A DNA stretch of 64,000 bases. Origin: Actinomadura violacea. Its GTDB lineage: Bacteria > Actinomycetota > Actinomycetes > Streptosporangiales > Streptosporangiaceae. The stretch spans positions 186,001-250,000 of the forward strand of contig NZ_JAGEPF010000004.1 of NCBI RefSeq assembly GCF_017573465.1, read 5' to 3'. Below the pieces are notes generated by a model that was given only the letters and a program-made list of their open reading frames with translations, searched no databases and had not been told where the DNA came from. A program made the position numbers and the translations under genes. Of the stretch, positions 8,182 through 17,310 are shown piece after piece. Numbering within the stretch: position 1 is the stretch's first letter; each line of letters starts with the position of its first letter.

Positions 8182-10046
8182 GTGCGGATCGAGAACTACC
8201 GGTGTCTGCGGGACGTGGACATCCGTTTCGACGACATCACGACCTTCATCGGGCCGAACGGCGTGGGCAAGTCGGCCGTCCTGCGGGCACTGGACTGGTT
8301 CTTCAACGGGACGGCGCAGACGCTGACCGAGGAGGACGTCTGGGCGGGCGCCGAGCACAAGCGGATCAGTGTGGAGGTCGAGTTCTGCGGCCTCACCGAT
8401 CTGGACCGGGCCGCGCTCGGCAAGTACGCGGCCGGAACCGCGGACTCCGTCCGGCTCTGGCGACGCTGGGAGGACGGCACCGCGAAGCTGTCGGGCCGAG
8501 CACTCGCCTACCCGCCGTTCGAGGACGTGCGGCGGCCGGAGAAGGCCGGCGAGCGCACCAAGCGCTACCGGACGCTGCGCGGTGAACGGCCCGACCTGCT
8601 TCTGCCGGCCGCCGGCAGCGCGCAGGCGGCCGAGGACGCGATGACCGCGTGGGAGCGCGACAACCCGGCACATCTCGTCGCGACGGAACTGGCGGCCGAC
8701 GGCCACTTCTTCGGTTTCGCGGGCCAGGCCAAGATGACCGGGCTGTTCGACTACGTGTTCGTCAGCGCGGACCTGCGTGCCGTCGAGGAGGGCCGCGACG
8801 CGAAGGGGTCGATCATCGGGCGGATCATGGACCAGGCCGTCGACCGCGGCCAGGCGGAGCGCGACCTGCTCGACTTGCAGGCGATGTTCAACGACGACCG
8901 CGGCAGGATCCACGCCGAGCACTTCGAGGCGCAGCTGGAGGAGCTGTCGGACGAGCTGACCCGGGAGGTCGAGCAGCTCACCCGCGGGCGCAGGCTGCGC
9001 GTCACGTCGCACATCCCGGAGATGCGGGTGCCGCAGCCGCTGTTCCAGGTGTCGGTCGAGGACGGCACCGCCAACACTCGCGTCGACCAGCAGGGCCATG
9101 GATTCCAGCGGGCGGTGCTCATCACCGCGCTGCGGGTGCTGGCGGAGCGCAAGGCCGCGGAGGCGAGCCGGACGGTGTTCCTGGCGATCGAGGAGCCGGA
9201 GTTGTTCCAGCATCCCGTTCAGGCGCGGACGTTCGCGTCTGTGCTCCGAAGGCTCGCCGCCGAGCCCGAGCGCGGGATCCAGATCTCCTACGCCACGCAC
9301 AGCCCGTACTTCCTGGAAACGGACGGCTTCCATCAGATCCGTCGGATGACCCGCGCGAAGGAGGACGGCGCCCGTCCGTCCGCCTCCACTCCAGCACGCA
9401 GCAGGCCGTCAGGGACCTGCTCGAGATGTCGGTGGGCGACGCGGGCCTCGCCCGGAAGATCGCTCGGGCCTACCTGACCGACATGCCGGAAGCCATGTTC
9501 GCCCGCGCCGTGATCCTGGTGGAGGGCGTCACCGACAAGGGAGTACTGGAAGGCTGCGGGACCCGCGAGGACCCGCTGAACACCAACGGGATCATGGTGG
9601 TGAAAGTCGAGGGCAAGCAGAACCTGCGACTGCCGTATGCCATCCTCACCACGCTCGGTATCCCGACGTATGCGGTCTTCGACGGGGACCGGCACAACGC
9701 CGAGCGCAAGGCCGAGGACACCGACGAGAAGCTCGCCGCCCGAATCGGGAAGGAGACCCGTAAGAACCGCGATCTCCTGTCCCTGTTCGGCGCCGCAGAG
9801 GAGGACTGGCCGGAGACGACCGTGGCGAACGGCTATGCGGTGTTCCGCGACACGCTCGAAGACTTTCTCAAGAGCGAGTGGACGGACTGGGAGACCACCA
9901 AGAAGCAGCTCATCGCCGACGGCCACGGTACCGAAGGCAAGAGCGAGCACACCTACTACCAGGCCACCCTGCAGACCGAGACGCTCCCGCCGGCCAGGCT
10001 GAAGGAGATCATCGCCCGCGTCCAGCACATGGCCAAGGAGAACTGA
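8182..10046 (+). pseudogene. OLD-family ATPase/TOPRIM nuclease interrupted by a frameshift
   Basis: The sequence encodes an overcoming-lysogenization-defect type nuclease in two frames. The first part runs to a stop at 9477 but is family-like only to about 9380. It has an SMC/RecF-like ATPase start, Walker A GPNGVGKSAVL, the signature region QQGHGFQRAVL, Walker B VFLAIEEPELFQHP and the His loop ATHSPYF. The second part continues in the other frame to 10046 and carries the TOPRIM domain: VILVEGVTDKGVLE, then YAVFDGDRHN. The two parts join naturally near 9375-9385, so one frame change separates ATPase from nuclease. GTG 8182 gives a start just before RIENYRCL; CTG 8167 or TTG 8131 are alternatives. 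No GajB-like helicase follows, so it is not an evident Gabija pair. It may be a real mutation, a sequencing error or a recoding site. Confidence 0.85.
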
Positions 10047-10149
10047 CCGGCGTGCCGTGGGCCTGGACGTCTGGACCGCGTCCGGCCGTGGTGCTGGTGG
10101 CCGCCGGCACCACGGCCGTGCTCTGGCGCGGCCTTCCGGCTACCGGTGG

Positions 10150-11634
10150 TCAGCGGCTCTGGTTGCGGAGGAACGCCTCGATCATCATCGCGGCTTCACG
10201 CTCCTCGGTTTCGGATTGATCCGTGTCCTCCTCCCAGGCCACGCTTTTGAAGAGCCCCGTCCCGAGCCACTCATTGAGTGGCTTGTCAAGATCCTCGCCG
10301 TTGGCTTCGGCGGTGTACCGGCTCTGTGCGGAGTACACCAACCGCAACTCACCGCCGAGCACGTGGTAGCGGTCATGTTCCGGAAACAACCGGCGGTGCA
10401 TGTCCAGATCCCGGTCGAGTTCGATCCCGCCGAGGTAGGTGTTGGTCTCTTCTTTCAGCACCGTGTCGAGGTCGGCCATCTGCCCCTGCGTGAGCCCTGA
10501 GACCGTCGCGACCGCGAGGTTGCGGGAGCGGATGAGCGCGGACAGCCCGGGCACGGTGAAGGTCTTCCACAGAGCGGGTTCACGGGCGAGGAGGTGCGCG
10601 GTGATGTCGTCGACGCGGATAGTGCGTGGGGGAATCAGGCTCGCCACGGCGACACGCAGGTCACGGCGGAACTCCGGGACCACCCGCGATGCCTGGGCCA
10701 GCACGTCGCGGTCGATGTCACCCGGCATGACCTCATCCTCGTTGAAGATGAGCACGGCACTCGAACGCTTCACGATCATCTCCTTCATCTGCTGGTCGAT
10801 ATCCGGTGGCATCTCTTCGGATATCGACAGTTCATTGCGGAAGTCGGCGGTGGTCAGCTGCTCGAGAGGATCGGGAGACGCCACGATGTAATCCCATAGG
10901 GAGACTTCGGCGGTCGTCGGTTGACCGAAGACGAGCGCGGAGATTCGGATACGGCCGTCCTCTGACACGGCGGCCACCATGCCGAGACCGGAATAGATCT
11001 GCGGTTGCTCTGCGGCGTCATGAAGAGTGCCACCGGCCGTCGACGTGGTGAGCCATTGCGGGTCGAAGGTCACTACCACACGATGGTCACCGACCGGGAA
11101 GACGAGGTGCGGATCGCGGGAGAGCCTGTTGGCCGGCGGCTCCGGCGGCGCCGCCGGAGGGTTGACGCATCGCATGGACGCCTCGAACGACACGAGGGCA
11201 CCGCGCGGCAGCTTGCCCACGGTCGACTCGTCGAGCACGACCGCATCCGCGTTCCAGGTCTCGAACAGCGCCCTGGCCTGGCCCACGAACAGAGCAGGAG
11301 CAACGCCTTGACCGTGGAAGGGCCTCGTGACGTCGAGTCCGCTGGCCTCCGCCGCGCGCGTGACGGCGGCGCCCGCGGAGAGCATCGCCACCCGGGGCAG
11401 GTTGACGAAGTCGACGCTGGCGAAGCGTGCACGCCAGGCTCGTGCCGCCCTCCGCAGTTCCTCGGAGAGCTCCTCGGTACTGAGGGGCGCCACGGGTGTC
11501 TCGTTTGATGAATACACGTTCATGGACCCGTAGACGTTTGCGACCTGCACCACCCGCTCGGCGTCTCTGCCTGAATATTCGTTCCGGGCGCCCTCAGCCT
11601 TGGGGTTGCTCTTCTCGTCGTCGTCCCGTTCCAC
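10150..11634 (-). CDS. unknown protein with N-terminal VQV-type motif, in a defence island
   Basis: I cannot assign this 494-residue protein to an enzyme family. The first 50 residues are disordered and charged except for VVQVANVYGSMNVY at 28-41. That stretch resembles the short VQVG-like amyloid/RHIM-like motifs found on actinomycete effector and signalling proteins. The body is mixed alpha/beta, with no TM segment, P-loop or obvious nuclease motif. Residues about 70-200 alternate strands and helices. The C-terminal half has EDxxPGDIDRDV and acidic helices, and ends EEREAAMMIEAFLRNQ. It starts at GTG 11634. It lies tail-to-tail with the OLD gene (gap 103 bases) and downstream of the type IIG gene on the same strand (gap 102). 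A defence role is inferred from position only. Confidence 0.65.
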   Translation of the reverse strand: MERDDDEKSNPKAEGARNEYSGRDAERVVQVANVYGSMNVYSSNETPVAPLSTEELSEELRRAARAWRARFASVDFVNLPRVAMLSAGAAVTRAAEASGLDVTRPFHGQGVAPALFVGQARALFETWNADAVVLDESTVGKLPRGALVSFEASMRCVNPPAAPPEPPANRLSRDPHLVFPVGDHRVVVTFDPQWLTTSTAGGTLHDAAEQPQIYSGLGMVAAVSEDGRIRISALVFGQPTTAEVSLWDYIVASPDPLEQLTTADFRNELSISEEMPPDIDQQMKEMIVKRSSAVLIFNEDEVMPGDIDRDVLAQASRVVPEFRRDLRVAVASLIPPRTIRVDDITAHLLAREPALWKTFTVPGLSALIRSRNLAVATVSGLTQGQMADLDTVLKEETNTYLGGIELDRDLDMHRRLFPEHDRYHVLGGELRLVYSAQSRYTAEANGEDLDKPLNEWLGTGLFKSVAWEEDTDQSETEEREAAMMIEAFLRNQSR

Positions 11635-11736
11635 CGTCCGCCCCCGTCAGGGTCATCGCACTTGCGAGCTCAGCTGATCACTGACGACCCTAGAGCAGCG
11701 GCGAACTGTCATCGGTCAAATCGGCAACAATGGCGG

Positions 11737-14700
11737 TCACATCGCCATTTGACCGCCCTGGCCGGACGGCTTGATGGGGCCGCGGTGGGTCTTGGGGACG
11801 GGGAGCACCGCGACGGCCTCGAGGTCGGACACTGTGACCAGCGGGCCCGCGCAGATCTCACCCAAGAGGGCGTCCTGATCGGGTTCCAGGCGTACGAGCA
11901 GGCCGAGGACATGCAGCAGGTCGCGGAGGTCGTTGTTGAACCGGTAGTCCCACTCGCTCGCGTTGATCAGGTCGAGGGGCGAGGCGACCTTGGGGCGCCT
12001 AGGCCGCCGCAGCCGGTATCCGACCCACTTGGACACGACGCGCATGCCGCCGGCGTTGTACGCCCACACCTCGGGAGGGACCGGACCGACCCGGCCTTCG
12101 TCCCCGATGAGGAGCGTCTCGGTTTCCTCGTCGTATCCGACGCTGTCCGGCATTCGCGTCGTAGTGGCGGGAATCCCGGGGTGAATGCGCGGGCTTTCCG
12201 CGTCACGGAGCCGAGGGGCTTGGTGTGGACGCCCCTTGATCTCATCGGTGAAGCGGGTGCCGTAGGTGTGCAGCCAGATGACCGCCCGGCCGAGTTCGAC
12301 GGCGCGGGACCAAAGGGCGGCGTCGCCGGTGAGCGGGATCCGGAGACCTGGGTTGACGAGGTGTTCCCGGAAGCGTCGCGTGTAGCCGGAGTGCGCGGCC
12401 ACTGCGGCGATGTAGGCGAAAACGTCCTCGTCGGCGACCCCTTTCTCGAAGAGGCCGGACAGGTACCGCGACACGCCCGGCGCCACGTTCGGCGTCCGCC
12501 GGGCGTCCCGGTAGAGCGGGAGTACCCGACCTCCGTGATGCCCTTGGAAGTAGTCCACATCAGGCACGAACGGCGCAAAGGTCAGTGCGACGCCCTCCTT
12601 CAGGACGTTGCTGTGCGGCTCGTGGGCGTAGACCTGGTCTTCCGAGCAGGCCGCCCAGAGATCGGGACTCGGTCGATCGACGACCCGCGGATCGAGGATG
12701 AGGTACTGCCGGTCGAAGCTCCGATAGGAGTAGCGGACGATGTGCGGTGGCTCGCTCTCGTCTCTGAGCGCGACGGACGGGCGGGGCCGGCCCGGGATTT
12801 CTCTCGGCATGCCGTCGATGGTCCGGTCGGTCTCCCTCATGAGGAGACGACGCTCCTGCGCCGGGCTGTTGATCAGCCGGGTCCAGCGTTCTTCGAGTAC
12901 GTCCTCTGACGGGGCGATGACCCATGTCCGCTTTGCCATCGTGCCGGTGGTGTGCCAGGGCAGCAGGTCGCCGAGCGCCGGGGCGGAACGCCAGTCGGTG
13001 CCGGAGGCGGGACGGAACCCCGCCGTCCACTCGCGCGGGCACGGCGTCCAGCCGCCGGCGTCCGGCTTCAGCGATTCCAGGGCCGCGAGCTTCTCCTCCT
13101 GGAGGCCGGTGGCCTTCCGGTAGTGGACCTCGGCCGGACGGCGGGGGTCGGCGTCGCCCTTCCTGATGAAGACGGCGATGGCGAGGGGCTGCCGGACCTT
13201 CGGGAACAGCCGGGTCGGCACCGGCGGCCAGTCGCCCTCCGGTGAAAGGTCGATGATCCAGCCCTCGTCGGCGACCCCGCGGAGGTGCTTGCGCATGCCC
13301 GCGAAGGCGTCCCCGGACAGGTAGTAGGACGGGGTGATGAACGCGACCAGGCCGGCGGGCTCGTCCGGGTGCGCCTCGAACGCCTTCCAGATCGCCCATC
13401 GCCAGTAGAAGACCCATGTCGCCGACAGGTTGTAGTCGAGCCGGCCGTGCTGCCGGAACTCGTCCAGCGACGGGCGGTGGACGATGTCGTCCGGCTTGCC
13501 CGAATCTCGCCTGTCCTCGATCCAGGGAGCGGGGTCGCGCATGTGCGCCCGGTCGAGGTAGGGCGGGTTTCCGATCACGGCCATCACCGGGAGATCCCGT
13601 TTCACCCGGTTGGCTCCGGCGCGCTGCTTCTGCAACTCGGCGTACATCCGCCCGAAGGCGATCTCCTGCAGGTCCGGGTCGTCGAAGGTGTCGGCGAAGA
13701 AGCGCATCTCCTGCGGCGGGACGTCCGCTCCGTACCCGCGGAGGAGGTCATGCAGCCGCAGCTCCGCGACGGCGTAGGGAGTGACCTGCCGCTCGAAGCC
13801 GATCAGCCGGTTCTGGAAGAGGTGGCGCAGGCGCTGCTCGGTCCCGTCGCGCTGGACGGTCCGCACCACGCTTCTGACGATCTCGACGAGGAACGTTCCC
13901 GTGCCCATCGCCGGATCGACGACGATGACGTCGTCCGCCGCGTACCCCTCCGAGCGGTCCAGCTTCTGCTTCAGGACGAGGTCGGTGAACCGCACCATCG
14001 CGGCGGCGAGGCGGTCCGGCGTGTAGTACGACCCGCTGCGGCGCCTGAGCTTGGGGTCGTACGCCTCCAGAAACGCCTCGTACAGGAGCGCGTGGGCATT
14101 GACGTCGGCGCTCTCGAGGCCGTCCCAGTCGACCGCGCCGGTGACCCGCTTGAGGGTTTCGATCACGAAGAGGTTGTCGGCGGCCTCCGGATCGGAAAGG
14201 ACGCCGAGGGCCTTGCCGATGAGCGCGTGCTGCTTGCCGAGCTGCCGCCCGATGGTCGGGAGATCGCGTCCGTCGAAGGAGATGCCGGCGGCGCGGGCCA
14301 GCAGCAGCGCGAAGGTGATCGTCTGGGCGTAGGAGTCGGCGAAATCGGCAGGTTCGCTCATGCGGGGGAAGAGGATGCTGCGCCATTCCTCCGCCAGCGT
14401 GGTGAACGGCTTTTCGCCTCGGACGAGCCGTTCGTGCTCCAGTACCTCCATCACCTCTTCGCGCAGGTAGCGGCAGAGACGGGCTGTCGTCTGGACCAGG
14501 TCGCGCAGGCCGCGGGGCGGGTCGGGAGCCCAGATCAGGAATTCATGCAGGACGCGGGCGAGTTCATCGTCGACCGGACGCAGCGAGCGCCCGGCCCGGT
14601 CGAGGGCACCGTCCAGCTCGGCGACCTGACCGACGCGGACGCCGTTCCGGTAAAGCGCGAAGCACCGTCCTGTGCACAGCAGGACGTTGGGCAGGAGGCT

Positions 14701-15078
14701 CAGTTTCTGCCATTGGAGGCGGTCGTGCGAACGCGCCGGCCAGTGCTTCGGGTCCGGGCTCTTGGAGGGCGCCTTCACCTCGATGTGCCCGACCCGTCCA
14801 CTGGACACGTCGACGGCGAAGTCCGGACGCACCGACAGTTCGCGGAGGGAGACCTCGGCGTGAATGGTCACCCGCAGCCCGAGGGCGTCACCCGCGGCGC
14901 GGACGAGTTGGGCGATCGGGTCCTGGATCTGGTATTCCTCACCCCCGAGTCCGGCGGCGAGGGGCTCCCGCACCGCCGCGCCGAAGGCGGAGACGGCCTT
15001 GGCGAGCTTTCCGGGAAAACCCGGAGGCGGCCCGGCCGCGCTCACCGGCGAGGAACGGTTCGCGGCAGCCTCGACCAT
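11737..15078 (-). CDS. type IIG/ISP-like fused restriction endonuclease and N6-adenine methyltransferase
   Basis: This 1113-residue single-chain enzyme should methylate adenine in host DNA and cut unmodified DNA. The N-terminal nuclease shows RPDFAVDV near 82 and HIEVKAPSK near 97 (PD-ExK). A helical connector follows, then the gamma-class methylase with motif I VVDPAMGTGTFL near 386 and motif IV GNPPY near 500. The C-terminal 450 residues contain the YSYRSFDRQYLILDPR stretch typical of the type ISP specificity domain. There is no helicase domain between nuclease and methylase, so it is shorter than true LlaBIII-type ISP enzymes and closer to type IIG in build. The ATG at 15078 follows a 490-base intergenic region with inverted repeats. 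The recognition site is unknown. Confidence 0.88.
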   Translation of the reverse strand: MVEAAANRSSPVSAAGPPPGFPGKLAKAVSAFGAAVREPLAAGLGGEEYQIQDPIAQLVRAAGDALGLRVTIHAEVSLRELSVRPDFAVDVSSGRVGHIEVKAPSKSPDPKHWPARSHDRLQWQKLSLLPNVLLCTGRCFALYRNGVRVGQVAELDGALDRAGRSLRPVDDELARVLHEFLIWAPDPPRGLRDLVQTTARLCRYLREEVMEVLEHERLVRGEKPFTTLAEEWRSILFPRMSEPADFADSYAQTITFALLLARAAGISFDGRDLPTIGRQLGKQHALIGKALGVLSDPEAADNLFVIETLKRVTGAVDWDGLESADVNAHALLYEAFLEAYDPKLRRRSGSYYTPDRLAAAMVRFTDLVLKQKLDRSEGYAADDVIVVDPAMGTGTFLVEIVRSVVRTVQRDGTEQRLRHLFQNRLIGFERQVTPYAVAELRLHDLLRGYGADVPPQEMRFFADTFDDPDLQEIAFGRMYAELQKQRAGANRVKRDLPVMAVIGNPPYLDRAHMRDPAPWIEDRRDSGKPDDIVHRPSLDEFRQHGRLDYNLSATWVFYWRWAIWKAFEAHPDEPAGLVAFITPSYYLSGDAFAGMRKHLRGVADEGWIIDLSPEGDWPPVPTRLFPKVRQPLAIAVFIRKGDADPRRPAEVHYRKATGLQEEKLAALESLKPDAGGWTPCPREWTAGFRPASGTDWRSAPALGDLLPWHTTGTMAKRTWVIAPSEDVLEERWTRLINSPAQERRLLMRETDRTIDGMPREIPGRPRPSVALRDESEPPHIVRYSYRSFDRQYLILDPRVVDRPSPDLWAACSEDQVYAHEPHSNVLKEGVALTFAPFVPDVDYFQGHHGGRVLPLYRDARRTPNVAPGVSRYLSGLFEKGVADEDVFAYIAAVAAHSGYTRRFREHLVNPGLRIPLTGDAALWSRAVELGRAVIWLHTYGTRFTDEIKGRPHQAPRLRDAESPRIHPGIPATTTRMPDSVGYDEETETLLIGDEGRVGPVPPEVWAYNAGGMRVVSKWVGYRLRRPRRPKVASPLDLINASEWDYRFNNDLRDLLHVLGLLVRLEPDQDALLGEICAGPLVTVSDLEAVAVLPVPKTHRGPIKPSGQGGQMAM

Positions 15079-15127
15079 GCACCCTCCCGAGCACCTCTCC
15101 TCTCATAAACCATCACCTCAACGAAAT

Positions 15128-15142
15128 GTCACTACCTGTGAC
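15128..15142. promoter_or_regulatory. inverted repeat GTCAC-N5-GTGAC upstream of the type IIG gene
   Basis: A perfect 5-bp inverted repeat with a 5-base spacer lies 50 bases upstream of the restriction gene start. It is placed where an operator would control that gene. Restriction genes are often held back by a small controller protein; whether the XRE protein encoded opposite binds here is a guess. Confidence 0.3.
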
Positions 15143-15441
15143 CGGATTCCGCCACAGGATAAGCGGACGAACGATCCCAGGTATAACAGGAAACTCAAAG
15201 GCATCTTTGGCAACAACGCCCGAATGCCAAGGTTTCGCGAACCGCTCGCAGCGTTGGGGAACCGCACGTTCCACCGGATCACCCGGCGGCCCGCCGATCT
15301 CTACAAATGACCCAAGATTCGCAAGTCGGACGACGCGCCGCCGGACCGGACGACGGCGTCCCGGCCCCGCCCCATCACAGGGCCCGCGCCCTCCACCGGA
15401 ATCCCGCACGTGCGAAATTCGTGTGTGCGGATTTCGCCGCG

Positions 15442-15455
15442 CGGGTTCGAACCCG
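15442..15455. repeat. perfect 14-bp palindrome CGGGTTCGAACCCG
   Basis: This is a self-complementary 14-mer in the intergenic region, 114 bases before the XRE start. The core GGTTCGAACC is also the T-loop sequence of many tRNAs, but no tRNA stem forms around it. It could be an operator or a chance palindrome. Confidence 0.4.
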
Positions 15456-15568
15456 GTCCTGATCGAGCGTTCGACCGGACATGACCGTTACATTGCCGGT
15501 GAGTGGTCGACAGCAGAGAGTCACAGATCGACACAGATGGTGATCATCTCGACATCGGGAGGACGGCC

Positions 15569-16450
15569 ATGCCCAGCCCCTACGTACGCCGCCGGCAACT
15601 GGCGGCCGAGATCCGCGCACTCCGCGAGTCGCACGGACTGACCACCGAGCAGCTCGGCCAGATGGTCTTCCACTCCCGCACGAAGATCACCCGGCTGGAG
15701 AACGCCCAGGTCCGCCCGGACCTCGCGGAGATCATGAACATGCTCGACATCCTGGAGATCACCGGGAGCAGGTACGACCGGCTCCTCCAGCTCGCCCGCG
15801 AGGCCGCCCAGAAGGGCTGGTGGGACCGCTACGGCATGTCCATGGGCCCCCGCCAGAAGCTCGCAGCCGACCTCGAATACAACGCCCACGACATCCGGTG
15901 CTACGACCAGACCGCGATCCCCGGCGCCCTGCAGTGCCCCGAGTTCCTCGCCGCCCTGGTCGAACTCGATGAGAGCCAGGACACGATCAATTACAAACCG
16001 GAGCGGATGGCACAGGCCCGTGCACAGCGACAGCGCGAGCTTCTCCGGCCAGGCGGCCCGTCCTACGAGGTCGTTCTGGATGAATACCTCATTCACCGCC
16101 TGGCTGTGCCGCCGGAGGTCATGGCTGCCCAGCTCCGTCATCTCATCTCGATCGTCTCAGGGCAGGAGCTGATCAGCGTGCGGGTGCTCCCGCACGACGT
16201 ACAGATCCCCGGAGGTCATCTCCCCCAGTCGTCGTTCTACCTCTACAGGTTTCCTGAGTCGGGCGACCCGCCGATGGCGGTGGTCGACACCGTCACCACT
16301 GACATCGTTCTGACCAAGCATGCAGAAGTCTCGCGGTATACCGGGATGTACGACCGCCTGAGGGAGGCCGCCCTGTCCTCCGAAGACAGCGTCGCCTTCC
16401 TCGAACGGGTGGCAAACCGGCCCACCGACCAGACAGGATCGGGAACATGA
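15569..16450 (+). CDS. XRE-family helix-turn-helix regulator with DUF5753 domain
   Basis: This 293-residue DNA-binding regulator is of the WhiJ/BldB-associated type abundant in actinomycetes. Residues about 8-65 form the XRE HTH (LAAEIRALRESHGLTTEQLG ... SRTKITRLENAQ). The rest is the DUF5753 ligand- or partner-binding domain, with the usual IPGALQCPEFLAAL and VLDEYLIHRLAV segments. The ATG at 15569 has GGGAGGA seven bases upstream, which decides against longer starts. Its stop overlaps the DUF397 start (ATGA at 16447-16450). Such pairs act as antagonistic regulators in known cases; here it also sits directly opposite a restriction gene. Confidence 0.92.
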   Translation: MPSPYVRRRQLAAEIRALRESHGLTTEQLGQMVFHSRTKITRLENAQVRPDLAEIMNMLDILEITGSRYDRLLQLAREAAQKGWWDRYGMSMGPRQKLAADLEYNAHDIRCYDQTAIPGALQCPEFLAALVELDESQDTINYKPERMAQARAQRQRELLRPGGPSYEVVLDEYLIHRLAVPPEVMAAQLRHLISIVSGQELISVRVLPHDVQIPGGHLPQSSFYLYRFPESGDPPMAVVDTVTTDIVLTKHAEVSRYTGMYDRLREAALSSEDSVAFLERVANRPTDQTGSGT

Positions 16451-16641
16451 CCAAGGACTTCCAGAGCTGGCGCAAGTCACGCCACAGCAACCCGGACGGC
16501 CACTGCGTCGAAGCGGGCCGCGCCACCGATGGCACGATCGGCGTTCGCGACACCAAGCTCCACGGCACCAGCCCCATCCTGGAGTTCACTCAGGACGAGT
16601 GGCGGGCCCTCCTCGGCAAGATCCGCCCGGACACTCGCTGA
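16447..16641 (+). CDS. DUF397 domain protein
   Basis: This 64-residue DUF397 protein has the diagnostic pattern WRKSRHSNPDGHCVEAG, then IGVRDTK and FTQDEWRALL near the C-terminus. DUF397 proteins are small partners of the XRE/DUF5753 regulators, thought to bind them and counter their activity. The four-base overlap with the regulator gene ensures coupled translation. A strong hairpin terminator follows 19 bases after the stop. Confidence 0.93.
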   Translation: MTKDFQSWRKSRHSNPDGHCVEAGRATDGTIGVRDTKLHGTSPILEFTQDEWRALLGKIRPDTR

Positions 16642-16659
16642 GCACGCTCCCCGACCACC

Positions 16660-16697
16660 GGCGGCCTTGAGACGAGCCATCTCGTCTCAAGGCCGCC
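16660..16697. terminator. perfect 17-bp hairpin terminator
   Basis: The two 17-base arms (16660-16676 and 16681-16697) pair without mismatch around a CCAT loop; GTTT follows shortly after. It ends the XRE-DUF397 operon and, read from the other strand, could also stop transcription from the restriction-methylase remnant. Confidence 0.85.
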
Positions 16698-16720
16698 GTC
16701 GTTTCCAGGCCCGCTCGCGC

Positions 16721-17250
16721 TTAACGCTCGGGGTGGCGCGGGCCCCGCCCTGGAGGCGGATCGAGGATGGTCTTGTACGGCTCTTTCGTCTCGATCGCCT
16801 TCGCCATCGCGTCGTACACGTCCAGGATCAGCGCCTTCGTCCGCTTGAACCGCTCAGCGTCGTTCCGCCGGAATGCCCCGAAGCTGTCCAAGATGTAGCC
16901 GACGTCGTTCCGCTCCACACCGTAAAGGTGGAAGTAGGCGGCATCCACCTCGGCCCGCATGGCGAACCGCCGCTCCTCATCCCACACGAACGGCATTCCC
17001 TCATCGCCCAGATCTTGCGCCAAGGCCACCATGTCTGACGACGTATACGAGAGTTCGAGAAAGCGATTTTCGATCCACTTTCGCAACGTGAGCACACCAT
17101 TCCACAGCAATGCACCGGAAAGGCCGCTAGGATCAAGAACGGGAAGTTGCTTCACAACAAAATACGCCAGCGAAGTACCAACGTATTTTTGGCGACAAAC
17201 ATAGTCCAAAACAAAGCTGCTCAGGTTCGCAAGCAGACAGGCTCCATCGG
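16721..17250 (-). pseudogene. C-terminal remnant of an Eco57I-like restriction-methylase
   Basis: Only the tail of a large adenine methylase/restriction enzyme is left. The readable part begins about CLLANLSSFVLDYVCRQK (before 17209, where a TTG is merely an internal Leu) and continues with SLAYFVVKQLPVLDP, FVWDEERRFAMRAEVDAAYFHLYG, YILDSF, KALILDVYDAMAKAI and TILDPPPGRGPRHP. This is the standard ending of this family after its target-recognition region. The methylase motifs that should precede it are absent; a Nudix gene lies there instead. Codons at the 5' end (GTT, CTT, CAA, AAA) are much less GC-rich than neighbours, a sign of transfer. It is not similar in sequence to the end of the intact type IIG gene at 11737-15078. 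Confidence 0.8.
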
Positions 17251-17310
17251 CAACACAATCCTCGGTCGGCTGAGGCGTGAGAGGATTCGGGGGTGGGTGG
17301 TCGGGGTGTG

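Larger units (their letters stand above)
15079..15568. other. 490-base intergenic region between divergent restriction and XRE genes
   Basis: It holds the control regions of the type IIG gene (leftward) and the XRE/DUF397 pair (rightward). I see an inverted repeat at 15128-15142, a perfect 14-bp palindrome at 15442-15455 and a GGGAGGA ribosome site at 15557-15563 before the XRE start. The stretch 15145-15300 is less GC-rich than its surroundings. Short frames on both strands here have no family resemblance and I do not call them genes. Confidence 0.5.

Noticed and set aside
8182..10046. Gabija system (GajA-GajB)
   Set aside because: The OLD-family gene fits GajA loosely, but no GajB-like UvrD helicase follows; the UvrD-like gene at 20407 is 10 kb away and unlinked.
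11737..15078. BREX PglX or DISARM methylase
   Set aside because: None of the partner genes (PglZ, BrxC, DrmA/B) are present, and the protein has its own PD-ExK nuclease domain.
15430..15475. tRNA-like T-loop sequence GGTTCGAACC, possible tRNA gene or att site
   Set aside because: Neither strand gives paired T, D or acceptor stems around it and there is no CCA end; it is kept only as a palindrome.
16721..17209. intact 162-residue gene starting at TTG 17209
   Set aside because: Family-like sequence continues upstream of the TTG and the whole catalytic part is missing, so this is a remnant.
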